Assembly: GCF_030503615.1 (NCBI RefSeq)
Contig: NZ_CP129963.1
Location: forward strand, 3,782,001 to 3,846,000
Length of the DNA: 64,000 bases
Reading direction: 5' to 3'
From: Sphingobacterium sp. BN32
Lineage (GTDB): Bacteria > Bacteroidota > Bacteroidia > Sphingobacteriales > Sphingobacteriaceae
The position numbers were made by a program, and so were the translations under genes. The notes under the pieces are model-generated. The model was not told where the DNA came from and ran no database searches. It saw only the letters and a list, made by a program, of their open reading frames with translations. Shown here piece after piece: positions 24,994 to 34,180 of this stretch (position 1 is the stretch's first letter; each line of letters begins with the position of its first letter).

Positions 24994-26481
24994 TTATCGC
25001 CTGCGCAAAACCCTCAACAAGGTATTCTTTTCCAAGTAGGCTACTGCAGCTAGGAATACTATAAACAACAGGTTTCCGATCCAAAAATGCAGATGGAATG
25101 CTGCAAAAGCGATTCCTACGCCCAAGAACATATAAACGCTGATTTTCTTCAAGTTGTAGGGTATGCTGTAGTTCTTCTGACCCCATACATAGGATAGCGT
25201 GACCATCAACAAATAGGTAATGGTCGTGGATATGGCAGCACCTACATAAGAATAGGTTGGAATAAGGGCAAAGTTCAATATAATGGTCGCTAAGGCACCA
25301 ATCCCGGAGATATAAAGCGCATATCTTGTCTGATCCGACAGCTTGTACCATACCGATAAATTCATGTATATGCCCAACAGAACGTAGTTCAGGAGCAATA
25401 CCGGAACAATGAAGAGTCCCGACCAATAATTCTGTTCACCCCCCTCTTTGCTCGGAATGAAATGCTTTAACCAATCAATATTCGCACAAATCCCCACCAT
25501 CACGACCAGCATCGCTATGATAAAATACTCCATAATCATGGCGTAGGTTTTCCTGGCGTTCTCGTTTTTGGAATAACTGAAAAAGAAAGGCTCAGCGCCT
25601 AGTCGAAAGGCCGTGACAAACAGATTGAGGAATACGGCAATTTTAGCGACAGCGCCATAGATTCCGAGTTCACTATCTCCCCGTTCGCCGGGAATTAGGC
25701 GAGGCAACATCATCTTATCTAAATTCTCATTGATAATAAAGGAGATATTCGCAATCAGGATCGGAAATGTATAGCTTAACATCTGTTTCACCAATGCGCC
25801 CTCTACGCGGAATCGGAAACTGATCATCTGCGGAATCAGCATCACGAGCGTAACGACGGATGCGATCAGGTTTGCTATGAACACATTGCCCAGCCATCCT
25901 TCACGAAACCAGCCCGAAGCAAACTCTCTCCAGGACGTATATTCGCTCGTTAGATAGGGCAAGAAGTAAAGGAAAAACAGGATAAAAAAGACGTAGATCA
26001 GGATGTTCGCAATCTTGATTGCACCGTATTTGATGGGTCTACCTTCCGCACGGAGCTTGGCAAAGGGCACTACCGCAAGTGCATCAGCAGCAAGGATTAC
26101 CGCAAAATATTTTACGAAAGTGACATATTCGGCTACATTCTGCCCATTGCTCAGCCAGGACCCAATTGGGTTAGCAAACGTTAAAACCGTGAGCACAAAC
26201 AGCGCACTACTTACTATCGTAACGAAGAAACTGGTATCAAAGACTTTTTGCTTGTCGCCTTCCACTTTCTGCAGGTAGCGGAAATAGGTGGTTTCCATTC
26301 CGAATGCGAGAATCGCATTGATCATGGAAGCGTAGGCATATAGATTGGTAAAAACGCCGTAAACTGCTGTTGCAAACTTTTTGGTCAGCAGTGGGGTCAT
26401 TAAAAAACTAAGCATACGGGATAATATGGTGGTGAGACCATATATCGCCGTATCGCTTATAAATTTCTTTACTACCGACAC
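24994..26481 (-). CDS. Polysaccharide flippase (MOP/Wzx-like)
   Basis: A 495-residue integral membrane protein with about 12-14 hydrophobic segments. The start (VSVVKKFISDTAIYGLTTIL, then SRMLSFLMTPLLT) is typical of the oligosaccharide flippase (MATE-like) branch that moves undecaprenyl-linked sugars to the periplasmic face. RLGAEPFFFSYSKNENA near 270-290 is a conserved loop. No glycosyltransferases sit beside it. Its start is separated from the acylphosphatase stop by one base, so the two are an operon. The substrate is unknown. Confidence 0.8.
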   Translation of the reverse strand: MSVVKKFISDTAIYGLTTILSRMLSFLMTPLLTKKFATAVYGVFTNLYAYASMINAILAFGMETTYFRYLQKVEGDKQKVFDTSFFVTIVSSALFVLTVLTFANPIGSWLSNGQNVAEYVTFVKYFAVILAADALAVVPFAKLRAEGRPIKYGAIKIANILIYVFFILFFLYFLPYLTSEYTSWREFASGWFREGWLGNVFIANLIASVVTLVMLIPQMISFRFRVEGALVKQMLSYTFPILIANISFIINENLDKMMLPRLIPGERGDSELGIYGAVAKIAVFLNLFVTAFRLGAEPFFFSYSKNENARKTYAMIMEYFIIAMLVVMVGICANIDWLKHFIPSKEGGEQNYWSGLFIVPVLLLNYVLLGIYMNLSVWYKLSDQTRYALYISGIGALATIILNFALIPTYSYVGAAISTTITYLLMVTLSYVWGQKNYSIPYNLKKISVYMFLGVGIAFAAFHLHFWIGNLLFIVFLAAVAYLEKNTLLRVLRRR

Positions 26482-26482
26482 C

Positions 26483-26764
26483 TTACTTGATTTTTTTGAT
26501 GACTTCGAAGTTCTTGAAATGCTTTAGTTCCGTTGTTTCGGTAACTTCTACAGCTTCAACTTCCGCGTCGTAGGGACCTTCCTTGCAAAAGTCCAGCAGA
26601 AAATCTAAGGCCATGGCATCTCCTTCGGCCTCCAAATAGACGGTTCCGTCAGGCTGATTCAACACAAATCCCTTTACGCCTAACTGATCGGCAACCGCTT
26701 TCGTAGAGGCACGAAAGTACACCCCTTGTACTTTTCCTTTGACCAAAACATTCAAATGCTTCAT
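26483..26764 (-). CDS. acyP: Acylphosphatase
   Basis: A 93-residue ferredoxin-like enzyme hydrolysing carboxyl-phosphate bonds. The signature GKVQGVYFR contains the catalytic Arg18, and the second signature GVKGFVLNQPDGTVYLEAEG contains Asn36; the 18-residue spacing is as in characterised members. The length is normal. Confidence 0.93.
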   Translation of the reverse strand: MKHLNVLVKGKVQGVYFRASTKAVADQLGVKGFVLNQPDGTVYLEAEGDAMALDFLLDFCKEGPYDAEVEAVEVTETTELKHFKNFEVIKKIK

Positions 26765-26796
26765 GGTTACAAAGGTAAAAGAAGAATTAGAAAAAG

Positions 26797-27960
26797 CTAT
26801 CGGATTCGCTTAACTTTAATTTTGGGATCCAGCTTAAAGCTTTCCATACCTTCTAATAGAACAAGACCTGGTTTTTTGCCCTCTTCTAACGATCCTAATT
26901 CATGGTCAACATTCAGTGCTTTCGCTCCGTTGATTGTTGCCCATTTAATCGTTTCGTTAAAATCAAGATGTGGATATTCAGCGTGAAGCACTTTTAGCTC
27001 GTCCAAAATATCTAGCGATGTATTGGATGCTAAGCTATCCGTACCGATCACGATTTCATGGCCTCCCAACAGGAAGTTCTCCACTTTTGGCAGCCTGTTC
27101 TCGATGTATAGATTCGCTTTAGGACACAAGCAGAAATATACTTTTCTACCCATGCGATCTACAAAATCTAAATCTTTAATGGAGGTGTATGTATTGTGAA
27201 CTAAGATTAGTTTATTCTTTGTGGGAATATAGGGTAAGAATGACTGCAGCGAGTTTCTAGCTTGCGCACGGAAACCATCAACAGAAAGCTTCATCTGCTT
27301 ATAAAAATCGATGAATTCTCCTTTATTATATCTAAAAAGCTTGTTTTCCTCATCGCTTTCCTGATTGTGAATACTGATGATATTATCCTCTCCAACGACT
27401 TTCTTAAACGTTTTGAATAAGTTTTTCGAGCAGGAGTATGGTGCATGCGGTGTGATGGACGATCTTTTGTAGTCGAAATGGAATTCAATTTCTTTCGCTT
27501 GATCAATGCGTGCATCCACATCAGTATCCGTCATCGCCATCACCTCGATAAACGTATGGTATTGAATCGGACTATTTTCTTTTATTTTGGCCGACACGGC
27601 AGAATTGGCATGGTCCCCTACTGCTTGAATACCATTTTCATACATGGCTTTATCCGCAGCTTCCATTGCCTTATCAACTGCCTTTTCCTTCGCTCCACGC
27701 TCGGTCATTACCTTCATTAAGAATTGAGGTAAGCCCGTGTGTTGCGGAACAACGCCTTCCATATGCGAGAGTTCGAGATGACAGTGTGCATTTACGAAGC
27801 CAGGAATTAGGGCTCCTTTCAAAAATTCTACTTTTGAATCGTCGACTTCACCTTGGTTGTAAATCCCCTTAATTGTTCCATGGTCGTCCATTGCTACGAT
27901 TCCTTTTTTTATTGCAGGGCCAGTTACTGGAAATACAATATCAGCAGCATAATACTTCAT
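26797..27960 (-). CDS. Amidohydrolase-superfamily deaminase-like protein
   Basis: A 387-residue metal-dependent hydrolase. The metal site appears intact: GFVNAHCHLELSH with His59 and His61, SITPHAPYSCS (about 168-178), ISIHNQESDEE (about 195-205) and IGTDSLASNTSLD (about 303-315) with the terminal Asp. This is the ATZ/TRZ-chlorohydrolase branch, which includes S-adenosylhomocysteine, guanine and aminodeoxyfutalosine deaminases; I cannot choose among these. It lies 32 bases upstream of acyP on the same strand and diverges from the TPP riboswitch. Confidence 0.75.
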   Translation of the reverse strand: MKYYAADIVFPVTGPAIKKGIVAMDDHGTIKGIYNQGEVDDSKVEFLKGALIPGFVNAHCHLELSHMEGVVPQHTGLPQFLMKVMTERGAKEKAVDKAMEAADKAMYENGIQAVGDHANSAVSAKIKENSPIQYHTFIEVMAMTDTDVDARIDQAKEIEFHFDYKRSSITPHAPYSCSKNLFKTFKKVVGEDNIISIHNQESDEENKLFRYNKGEFIDFYKQMKLSVDGFRAQARNSLQSFLPYIPTKNKLILVHNTYTSIKDLDFVDRMGRKVYFCLCPKANLYIENRLPKVENFLLGGHEIVIGTDSLASNTSLDILDELKVLHAEYPHLDFNETIKWATINGAKALNVDHELGSLEEGKKPGLVLLEGMESFKLDPKIKVKRIR

Positions 27961-28095
27961 AAATTTTTTAAAACCGTTTTGTTAAAGTTAGCGTAATTCA
28001 CCCCAGAGGGTTATATAACAGGCAATTTACAAATTTTTCAATAAATGTTAACTAATAAAACAATAATTACAAATTTGTTACAATACCTTACCGAT

Positions 28096-28126
28096 TTTGA
28101 TTAAAGCTAATAAAAGGTTAATTTTG
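28096..28126 (+). promoter_or_regulatory. Promoter of the TPP-riboswitch transcript
   Basis: TTTG at 28096-28099, 19 bases, then TAATTTTG at 28119-28126: an exact match to the Bacteroidetes consensus. The predicted start of transcription, about 28132, coincides with the 5' edge of the riboswitch. Confidence 0.75.
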
Positions 28127-28132
28127 TCTCAT

Positions 28133-28245
28133 CATATAGGGGTGCCTTGTTGTTCGACAACACAAATAAAGGCTGAGAATATACCCAGCACCGCTTTGTA
28201 AAAAGTAGTGCGTACCTGATCTGGATAATGCCAGCGTAGGGAGAG
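28133..28245 (+). ncRNA. TPP (THI-box) riboswitch
   Basis: All conserved blocks of the thiamine pyrophosphate aptamer are present in order: GGGGTGCC (28139-28146), a hairpin TTGTTGTTCGACAACA, GGCTGAGA then ATACCC (28171-28185), ACCTGATCTGGATAATGCC (28214-28232) and AGCGTAGGGA. Between ATACCC and ACCTGAT is an extra stem-loop of about 25 bases (CACcgCTTT paired with AAAGtaGTG), longer than the usual short linker. Downstream, CTATTGTAA and TTGCAATAG at 28262-28282 form a CCCC-loop hairpin that could be the expression platform; it has no T tract, so control of translation is more likely than termination. It should repress the downstream receptor when TPP is plentiful. Confidence 0.95.
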
Positions 28246-28315
28246 GGCGGTTAAATAAGGGCTATTGTAACCCCTTGCAATAGTGAAGTTTAACTCATTT
28301 ACACAAACACACATT

Positions 28316-30778
28316 ATGTTAAAAAAGGTATGGGCGACAGTTGCCTTTTGCCACCTGATCATGTTGGGTTTTGCACAGCATGCATTGACTGTAAAAGTCA
28401 GTAACAGAGACCACGAACCACTCGCTGGAGCAACGGTAAAATTAGCTACAGAAACCGGTAAAACCGACCAAAACGGACTGTTGGTCTTTAGTAATTTAGC
28501 TACAAAAAATTATTTATTACAGGTAACATTTCTCGGATATCAAAATTATTCTGTACAGATTAATCCAAGCGAGCAAAGCAGTCTGAATGTTCAGTTAAAA
28601 GAAAGCTCCTTCGTGACAGAAGAGGTTTTCGTAACAGCAACTCGCGCGAAAGAAAATGCCGCGACGACCTACAAAAACATAGACAAGGATGAAATCCGTA
28701 AGAATAACTTGGGCCAGGATATTCCATTCTTGATCAATCAAACCCCCGGTGTTGTCGTTAGCTCGGATGCGGGTGCCGGCATTGGCTATACCAGCATGAC
28801 GGTACGTGGATCGGACAACGAACGTATTAACATCACTTTAAATGGCATACCACTGAATGATGCGGAAAGCATGGGTAGCTTCTTTGTGAATCTTCCGGAT
28901 TTTGCTTCGTCCGTGCAAAGCATTCAGGTACAGCGTGGTATCGGAACTTCCACGAATGGAGCGGGTGCTTTCGGTGCTTCTTTGAACATCCAGACCGATG
29001 CACTTGAGGCAGAGCCTTATGCGGAACTAAACAACTCTTTCGGGTCATACAACTCCTGGAAGAACACGTTAAAAGTAGGTTCGGGATTAATTAATAATAA
29101 ATATGCTTTTAATGCAAGATTATCTCGCGTAGCATCGGACGGCTATATCAATCGGGCAAGTTCAGATTTGAAGTCTTTTTACGTAGATGGAGGATTGTAC
29201 ACGGACAAGCATATACTAAAAGCGACAGTTTTTTCCGGAAAAGAAAAGACCTATCAATCTTGGTATGGTACGCCGGAACCTTTGATAAGCGGCGACTATA
29301 CACGTCTGGTAGAGTACGCGGCGGCGATGGAACTGTACACACCCGAAGAACTTAACCGTTTGAAAGAGGAAGGGCGAAAATACAATTACTACACCTACGA
29401 CAATCAAACAGATAACTACACCCAAACGCATGCGCATCTGCAATACACTTTTGAAGCAAGCGATAAACTGAATCTGAATGCAGCATTGCATTACACGCGC
29501 GGTGCAGGTTATTACGAGGAATTTCGTCCGGAGGATAAAATGATTCGCTACGGCATGGACACTGTCTTTCATGGACAGGATACCATCAGCCGTTCAGACC
29601 TTATTCGCCGTCGCTGGCTAGACAATCACTTTTATGGGGTAACTTATTCGGCAAACTATAAAGCGAACAGCAAGCTAAGCTTCATCTTTGGTGGGGCCTA
29701 TAATCAATATCGTGGCAAGCATTATGGTGAGGTGATTTGGGCGCGATACGCGTCAAACAGTAACCTTGGCGATCGCTACTATTACAATGAGGCGGATAAG
29801 AACGACTTCAATTTCTTCGTAAAAGCCGACTATCGATTAGACAATTGGTTGTTTAATGCGGATTTGCAGTACAGAAATATTTACTACTTAGGCGAGGGGG
29901 ATGATGATAAAGTGAAAGATCTTTATTTCAAAGACAAGCTTAACTTCTTCAATCCGAAGATTGGAGCAACTTACTTCATCAATTCGAACAGCAATCTTTA
30001 TGCATCCTATGCATTTGCAAGCAAGGAGCCAAAGCGTTCGGACTATGTGGAAAATCCATTGAATGAATTCCCGAAACCGGAGCAGATGCAGAATGTGGAG
30101 GCGGGTTATCGTTTTAGAGATCAGCAGTTCAATATCGGAGCGAATGTTTACGGGATGTTTTATAAAAATCAGTTGATCCCTACGGGTGCTCTAAATGATG
30201 TTGGCGCGGCATTGCGCCAGAATGTGGAGGACAGTTATAGAATTGGTTTTGAATTGGATGCTGCCTGGAATATCAATTCACATTTTGTGTGGGGAGTAAC
30301 CGCAGCATTGAGTCAGAATAAGATCAAGAACTTCGTGGAGAAGATTGCTGTCTATGATAATGAAAATGATTGGAATTATGTGGGCGAGGAAGAAATTTTC
30401 TACAAGTCGACGACTATTGCGAAGTCGCCTGCAGCCGTTCTGTCGAATATCTTTACTTACAAACCTACGGAGGCTTTATCCTTTAGTTTATTGAGTAAGT
30501 ATGTCTCTAGAATCTACTTGGACAATAGTGGCGCGAAGGAACGTAGCATAGATCCTTCATTTGTGAACAATCTTCAAGGTATTTATAGCTTCTCAGCCTT
30601 CGGTATCGAGCGTATCGACCTGAACTTGACGGTGAATAACATCTTCAACAGCAAGTATGAGACGACGGGTTATACCTGGGGCCAGAAGTTTGAAAGCAAA
30701 GGGACGCGAGATTATTACAATTTTTACTACCCACAGGCAGAGACTAATTTTATGTTAGGACTGAATATTAGGTTCTAA
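28316..30778 (+). CDS. TonB-dependent receptor, probable thiamine/precursor uptake
   Basis: About 820 residues from the ATG at 28316 (MLKKVWATVAFCHLIMLGFA); the frame opens 33 bases earlier but that removes the signal peptide from the start. In order: signal peptide, carboxypeptidase-regulatory-like domain (about 18-95), plug (about 105-230; TPGVVVSSDAGAGIGYTSMT and VRGSDNERINITLNGIPLND), then a beta-barrel ending TNFMLGLNIRF. The TPP riboswitch upstream implies that the ligand is thiamine or a precursor; TPP-controlled outer-membrane receptors are known in Bacteroidetes. No other thi gene is adjacent. Confidence 0.88.
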   Translation: MLKKVWATVAFCHLIMLGFAQHALTVKVSNRDHEPLAGATVKLATETGKTDQNGLLVFSNLATKNYLLQVTFLGYQNYSVQINPSEQSSLNVQLKESSFVTEEVFVTATRAKENAATTYKNIDKDEIRKNNLGQDIPFLINQTPGVVVSSDAGAGIGYTSMTVRGSDNERINITLNGIPLNDAESMGSFFVNLPDFASSVQSIQVQRGIGTSTNGAGAFGASLNIQTDALEAEPYAELNNSFGSYNSWKNTLKVGSGLINNKYAFNARLSRVASDGYINRASSDLKSFYVDGGLYTDKHILKATVFSGKEKTYQSWYGTPEPLISGDYTRLVEYAAAMELYTPEELNRLKEEGRKYNYYTYDNQTDNYTQTHAHLQYTFEASDKLNLNAALHYTRGAGYYEEFRPEDKMIRYGMDTVFHGQDTISRSDLIRRRWLDNHFYGVTYSANYKANSKLSFIFGGAYNQYRGKHYGEVIWARYASNSNLGDRYYYNEADKNDFNFFVKADYRLDNWLFNADLQYRNIYYLGEGDDDKVKDLYFKDKLNFFNPKIGATYFINSNSNLYASYAFASKEPKRSDYVENPLNEFPKPEQMQNVEAGYRFRDQQFNIGANVYGMFYKNQLIPTGALNDVGAALRQNVEDSYRIGFELDAAWNINSHFVWGVTAALSQNKIKNFVEKIAVYDNENDWNYVGEEEIFYKSTTIAKSPAAVLSNIFTYKPTEALSFSLLSKYVSRIYLDNSGAKERSIDPSFVNNLQGIYSFSAFGIERIDLNLTVNNIFNSKYETTGYTWGQKFESKGTRDYYNFYYPQAETNFMLGLNIRF

Positions 30779-30816
30779 GGATTGGCAAATCGTTATTATC
30801 TTTTTACTTTTAGTGC

Positions 30817-31275
30817 ATGCGAGCAGTAATACAACGAGTGAGCCATGCGAGCTGCACGGTAGACAATCAGATAACGGGAGAAATTAAGGACGGTTTATTG
30901 GTACTTCTAGGTGTGGAAGAGGAAGATACAAAGGCTGATATGGAGTGGTTGGGACAGAAGTTAGTGAACTTGCGTATCTTCTCGGATGAGGAGGGGCTGA
31001 TGAATAGGTCTGTTCAGGATATTGAAGGCAATATTCTGTTGATTTCGCAGTTTACCCTGTTCGCACAGACGAAGAAAGGCAATCGACCATCGTTCATTCG
31101 TGCGGGCAAGCCCGATATTGCAAAGCCCATGTATGAAGCCATGGGTAAGTACCTATCTGATTTGCTGAACAAGCCGGTGCAACTAGGAATCTTTGGCGCC
31201 GATATGAAAATCGATCTGCGCAATGATGGCCCCGTTACGATTATCATGAATACCAAGGATAAAGATAACTTCTAA
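30817..31275 (+). CDS. dtd: D-aminoacyl-tRNA deacylase
   Basis: A 152-residue enzyme that removes D-amino acids (and Gly from tRNA-Ala) from mischarged tRNA. The two signature motifs are present: LISQFTLFAQTKKGNRPSF with the SQxTL motif, and the C-terminal cross-subunit DLRNDGPVTI (NxGPxT). The start MRAVIQRVSHASCTVD is canonical. It lies 11 bases upstream of a MazG-like gene and is probably co-transcribed with it. Confidence 0.95.
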   Translation: MRAVIQRVSHASCTVDNQITGEIKDGLLVLLGVEEEDTKADMEWLGQKLVNLRIFSDEEGLMNRSVQDIEGNILLISQFTLFAQTKKGNRPSFIRAGKPDIAKPMYEAMGKYLSDLLNKPVQLGIFGADMKIDLRNDGPVTIIMNTKDKDNF

Positions 31276-31286
31276 ATAAAACAGAT

Positions 31287-31613
31287 ATGACGATAGCAGA
31301 AGCGCAGGCCATAGTGGATAAATGGATAAACAGCACGGGAGTGCGTTATTTCAATGAGCTAACGAATACAGCAATGTTGATGGAGGAGGTTGGCGAAGTG
31401 GCGCGTATTATGGCCCGGCAATACGGGGAGCAGTCTTTCAAGAAATCGGACGAGGAAGTTAATCTTGCTGATGAAATGGCAGATGTTCTTTTTGTATTGA
31501 TCTGTTTAGCCAATCAAACGGGCATCGATCTAACTGATGCTTTGACCAAAAACTTAGATAAAAAGACTAAACGCGATAGCGAGCGGCATAAAAACAACGA
31601 GAAGCTGAAATAG
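31287..31613 (+). CDS. MazG-like nucleotide pyrophosphohydrolase
   Basis: A 108-residue all-alpha NTP pyrophosphatase, likely a house-cleaning enzyme for noncanonical nucleotides. The Mg-binding motif EEVGEVARIMARQYGEQ (about 33-49) and LADEMADVLFVLICLANQ (about 66-83) give the EExxE and ExxD arrangement of the family. It follows dtd, a pairing seen in other Bacteroidetes, and its stop codon lies inside a perfect 16-bp terminator stem. Confidence 0.88.
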   Translation: MTIAEAQAIVDKWINSTGVRYFNELTNTAMLMEEVGEVARIMARQYGEQSFKKSDEEVNLADEMADVLFVLICLANQTGIDLTDALTKNLDKKTKRDSERHKNNEKLK

Positions 31614-31627
31614 CTTCTCGTTGTTTT
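31591..31627 (+). terminator. Perfect 16-bp terminator stem after the dtd operon
   Basis: AAAACAACGAGAAGCT (31591-31606), loop GAAAT and AGCTTCTCGTTGTTTT (31612-31627). The stem spans the last codons of the MazG-like gene. It is symmetrical enough to serve the opposing gene at 31630 as well. Confidence 0.85.
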
Positions 31628-31629
31628 AT

Positions 31630-32388
31630 CTATTGAATCTGGATCTCTGCAAATAATGGCATATGATCAGAAGCTTGATGCTCTGGTATCACTTTATAGG
31701 ACTTCCATTTGAATTTAACATTATCCAGAAGCATAATGTAATCTATTTCATTGCGCGGGTTTACATTTGGTGAGGTAGGCGCATTGGATGTAGTATTCCG
31801 CACAAAGAACTGCTCTAAAACCTTAATCGGTTCGGATCCGGGCTTAGCATTTAAGTCACCCACCAATATTAGAGGGCTGCTATAAAGCTCGGCCAGCTCG
31901 TTAATAAAATGTGCCTGAGCAATTCGATTCTCCTCGTGTAGATCCAGGTGTGTATTCGCCAGGGAAACGCGCTTGCCGTTCGGTAATTCTACATCCACAA
32001 TCGCTAAAGATCTATTCTCACTTTTTACCGGCATAGGCAGATCGTATCTCCTTTTGCCTACAATCTTATATTTCGAGAGGATCAACGTTCCGTAATATCC
32101 TTTCTCCAAATTGATGCCTTTCGAGAAATAATAGTCCATCCCGGTCAGCTCCGCAAGCTTTTCCGCCTGATTGACCATTTCCGATCGGGACACATGGATA
32201 TCGACTTCTTGAATTCCTACAATCTCTGCGTTCGAGTCGACAATCACTTTTGCAATAGCCGGCAAATCAATAACACCCGGCTTCGCCGGTGGATTCCCAT
32301 GGTGAATATTATAGCTTAGTATCTTGATGGTTTGTGCTGACAGCGTCAAAGAAATAGAACTCAAGAGTATTATGAAAAGCTGTTTCAT
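31630..32388 (-). CDS. Secreted endonuclease/exonuclease/phosphatase-fold protein
   Basis: About 252 residues from the ATG at 32388 (MKQLFIILLSSISLTLSAQ), which gives a signal peptide; the longer frame adds 11 unlikely residues. EEP-superfamily motifs are present: ILSYNIHHGN (metal Asn), EIVGIQEVDI (catalytic Glu), LANTHLDLH (His), LILVGDLNAKPGS (Asp-x-Asn) and QASDHMPLFAEI (Asp-His). It is probably a periplasmic phosphodiesterase or nuclease. The substrate is unclear. Confidence 0.85.
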   Translation of the reverse strand: MKQLFIILLSSISLTLSAQTIKILSYNIHHGNPPAKPGVIDLPAIAKVIVDSNAEIVGIQEVDIHVSRSEMVNQAEKLAELTGMDYYFSKGINLEKGYYGTLILSKYKIVGKRRYDLPMPVKSENRSLAIVDVELPNGKRVSLANTHLDLHEENRIAQAHFINELAELYSSPLILVGDLNAKPGSEPIKVLEQFFVRNTTSNAPTSPNVNPRNEIDYIMLLDNVKFKWKSYKVIPEHQASDHMPLFAEIQIQ

Positions 32389-32452
32389 GTGTTCAGATTG
32401 ATATTTGAGGGTTATATTCAAGTAATAGTGCCAAATTTAATATCTTTAGCAC

Positions 32453-34147
32453 ATGAAATTACCTAATATATTTTACTTATTATTCATTGCCTTCTATCTT
32501 GGTTCCTGTTCTGTTACTCAACAGCAGGCTCAGGATAAGCAAGAATATAACAATGGTGCGGTGGTAACCGCGCATCCTATCGCGTCAGAGGTGGGAGTTG
32601 CTATTCTTAAAAAAAGAGGAAATGCTGTCGATGCTGCTATTGCTGTGAAATTTGCTTTAGCTGTTGTCTATCCCAATGCGGGTAACCTCGGAGGGGGTGG
32701 ATTCATGGTTTACCGCGATAAGTCAGGCTTAGTAAACTCCCTAGATTTTCGTGAGAAGGCACCTGCAAAGGCACAGCGTGATATGTATTTGGATAAGGAT
32801 GGTAATCCGATTACCGACTTAAGTCTTTACGGACAATTGGCTGCCGGTGTTCCCGGATCAGTTGCCGGTATGGACGAGGCTTTCAAAAAATATGGCAGTT
32901 TAAGCTGGAAAGAGCTGTTGGAGCCGGCGATAGCGTTGGCCGAGCAAGGATTCCCGATTACAGCACAACAGGCCGGAGAATTCAACCGATATCAGGAACC
33001 TTTCAAAAAACATAATCCCAATGGTGCGGCAATAATCCGCGATGCGGAATGGAAGGCAGGTGATTTGTTTGTACAGAAAGAATTGGGGGAAACATTAAAG
33101 CGAATCGCAGAACAAGGTCGTGATGGCTTTTACAAAGGAAAAACAGCAGAATATATCATTGCAGAGATGAAAAAAGGCAATGGTATTATTAGCCTGGAGG
33201 ATCTTGCAAATTACCAAGCGGTTTGGCGAAACCCTATCGTTGGCAACTACAAAGGATATAAAGTGATTTCTATGCCTCCCCCATCAAGTGGTGGAGTGGC
33301 TTTGATGGCGCTATTGCAATCGGTTGAAAAATATCCGTTAGCAAAGTGGGGCTTTCAACATGACAGCACCGTGCGTGCGATGGTTGAAGCCGAACGCCGC
33401 GTATATGCTGACCGCGCAACCCACTTGGGAGACCCAGATTTTTACAAAGTACCTGTAGCCAATCTAACGGATGCGAAGTTTAACCAAGATCGCATGGCGA
33501 AAGTTAGCTTGAAGCGTGCTACACCTAGCGATGAGGTGAAAGCAGCGAAATTCCCGGGATATGAATCCGAAGAAACAACACATTATAGCATAGTAGACAA
33601 GGATGGCAATGCTGTTTCATTGACTACAACGATCAATGGCTCTTATGGCTCGTTAGTATGGGTAGAGGGCGCGGGTTTCTTGTTGAACAATGAGATGGAC
33701 GACTTCTCCGTTAAGCCGGGCACACCGAATATGTATGGTTTGTTAGGGGGAAAGGCCAATGCCGTAGAGCCTGGCAAACGCATGCTCAGCGCGATGACTC
33801 CGACGATTATCGAGAAAGATGGCAAACTGAAGATGGTCGTTGGCACGCCTGGAGGCTCCACCATTATCACCTCTGTTTTCCAGACGATATTAAATGTATT
33901 AGAATTTGATATGACCGCGCAGGAATCTGTTAGTGCTCCAAGGTTTCACCACCAATGGAAACCTGAATACATTGACGTAGAAGAAAAAGCAATTGATGCA
34001 AAGACCCGCGCGAGCTTAGAGAAGGATGGCTATGCAATCAATAAAAGAGGTCCTATCGGACGCGTTGAAAATATCGTGGTATTGCCCAACGGCAAGCTGC
34101 AAACCGGCGCTGACCCACGAGGGGATGATAAAGCCGCAGGATACTAA
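32453..34147 (+). CDS. ggt: Gamma-glutamyltransferase (glutathione hydrolase), lipoprotein
   Basis: A 564-residue Ntn hydrolase that processes itself at Thr375 in EETTHYSIVDKDGNAVSLTT and then cleaves gamma-glutamyl bonds of glutathione and related peptides. Other motifs: GGGGFMVYRDKSG (about 82-94), LDFREKAP, GVPGSVAGMDEAF and LLNNEMDDFSVKPG. GTPGGSTIITSVFQTIL matches the substrate loop. The N-terminus MKLPNIFYLLFIAFYLGSCS is a lipoprotein signal with Cys19, so it is exported. TATCTTTA lies 5 bases before the ATG. Confidence 0.92.
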   Translation: MKLPNIFYLLFIAFYLGSCSVTQQQAQDKQEYNNGAVVTAHPIASEVGVAILKKRGNAVDAAIAVKFALAVVYPNAGNLGGGGFMVYRDKSGLVNSLDFREKAPAKAQRDMYLDKDGNPITDLSLYGQLAAGVPGSVAGMDEAFKKYGSLSWKELLEPAIALAEQGFPITAQQAGEFNRYQEPFKKHNPNGAAIIRDAEWKAGDLFVQKELGETLKRIAEQGRDGFYKGKTAEYIIAEMKKGNGIISLEDLANYQAVWRNPIVGNYKGYKVISMPPPSSGGVALMALLQSVEKYPLAKWGFQHDSTVRAMVEAERRVYADRATHLGDPDFYKVPVANLTDAKFNQDRMAKVSLKRATPSDEVKAAKFPGYESEETTHYSIVDKDGNAVSLTTTINGSYGSLVWVEGAGFLLNNEMDDFSVKPGTPNMYGLLGGKANAVEPGKRMLSAMTPTIIEKDGKLKMVVGTPGGSTIITSVFQTILNVLEFDMTAQESVSAPRFHHQWKPEYIDVEEKAIDAKTRASLEKDGYAINKRGPIGRVENIVVLPNGKLQTGADPRGDDKAAGY

Positions 34148-34152
34148 TAAAT

Positions 34153-34180
34153 TAAAGGGTTGTCGATAGACAGCCCTTTA
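34153..34180. terminator. Bidirectional terminator between ggt and rmuC
   Basis: TAAAGGGTTGTC and GACAGCCCTTTA form a stem around GATA (one mismatch). The gap is so short that the stem ends on the rmuC stop codon. Confidence 0.7.

Noticed and set aside
24926..25426. Frame of 166 codons inside the flippase gene region
   Set aside because: It overlaps the flippase on the same strand in another frame and its composition (many Cys and His, no domain) is that of a shadow.
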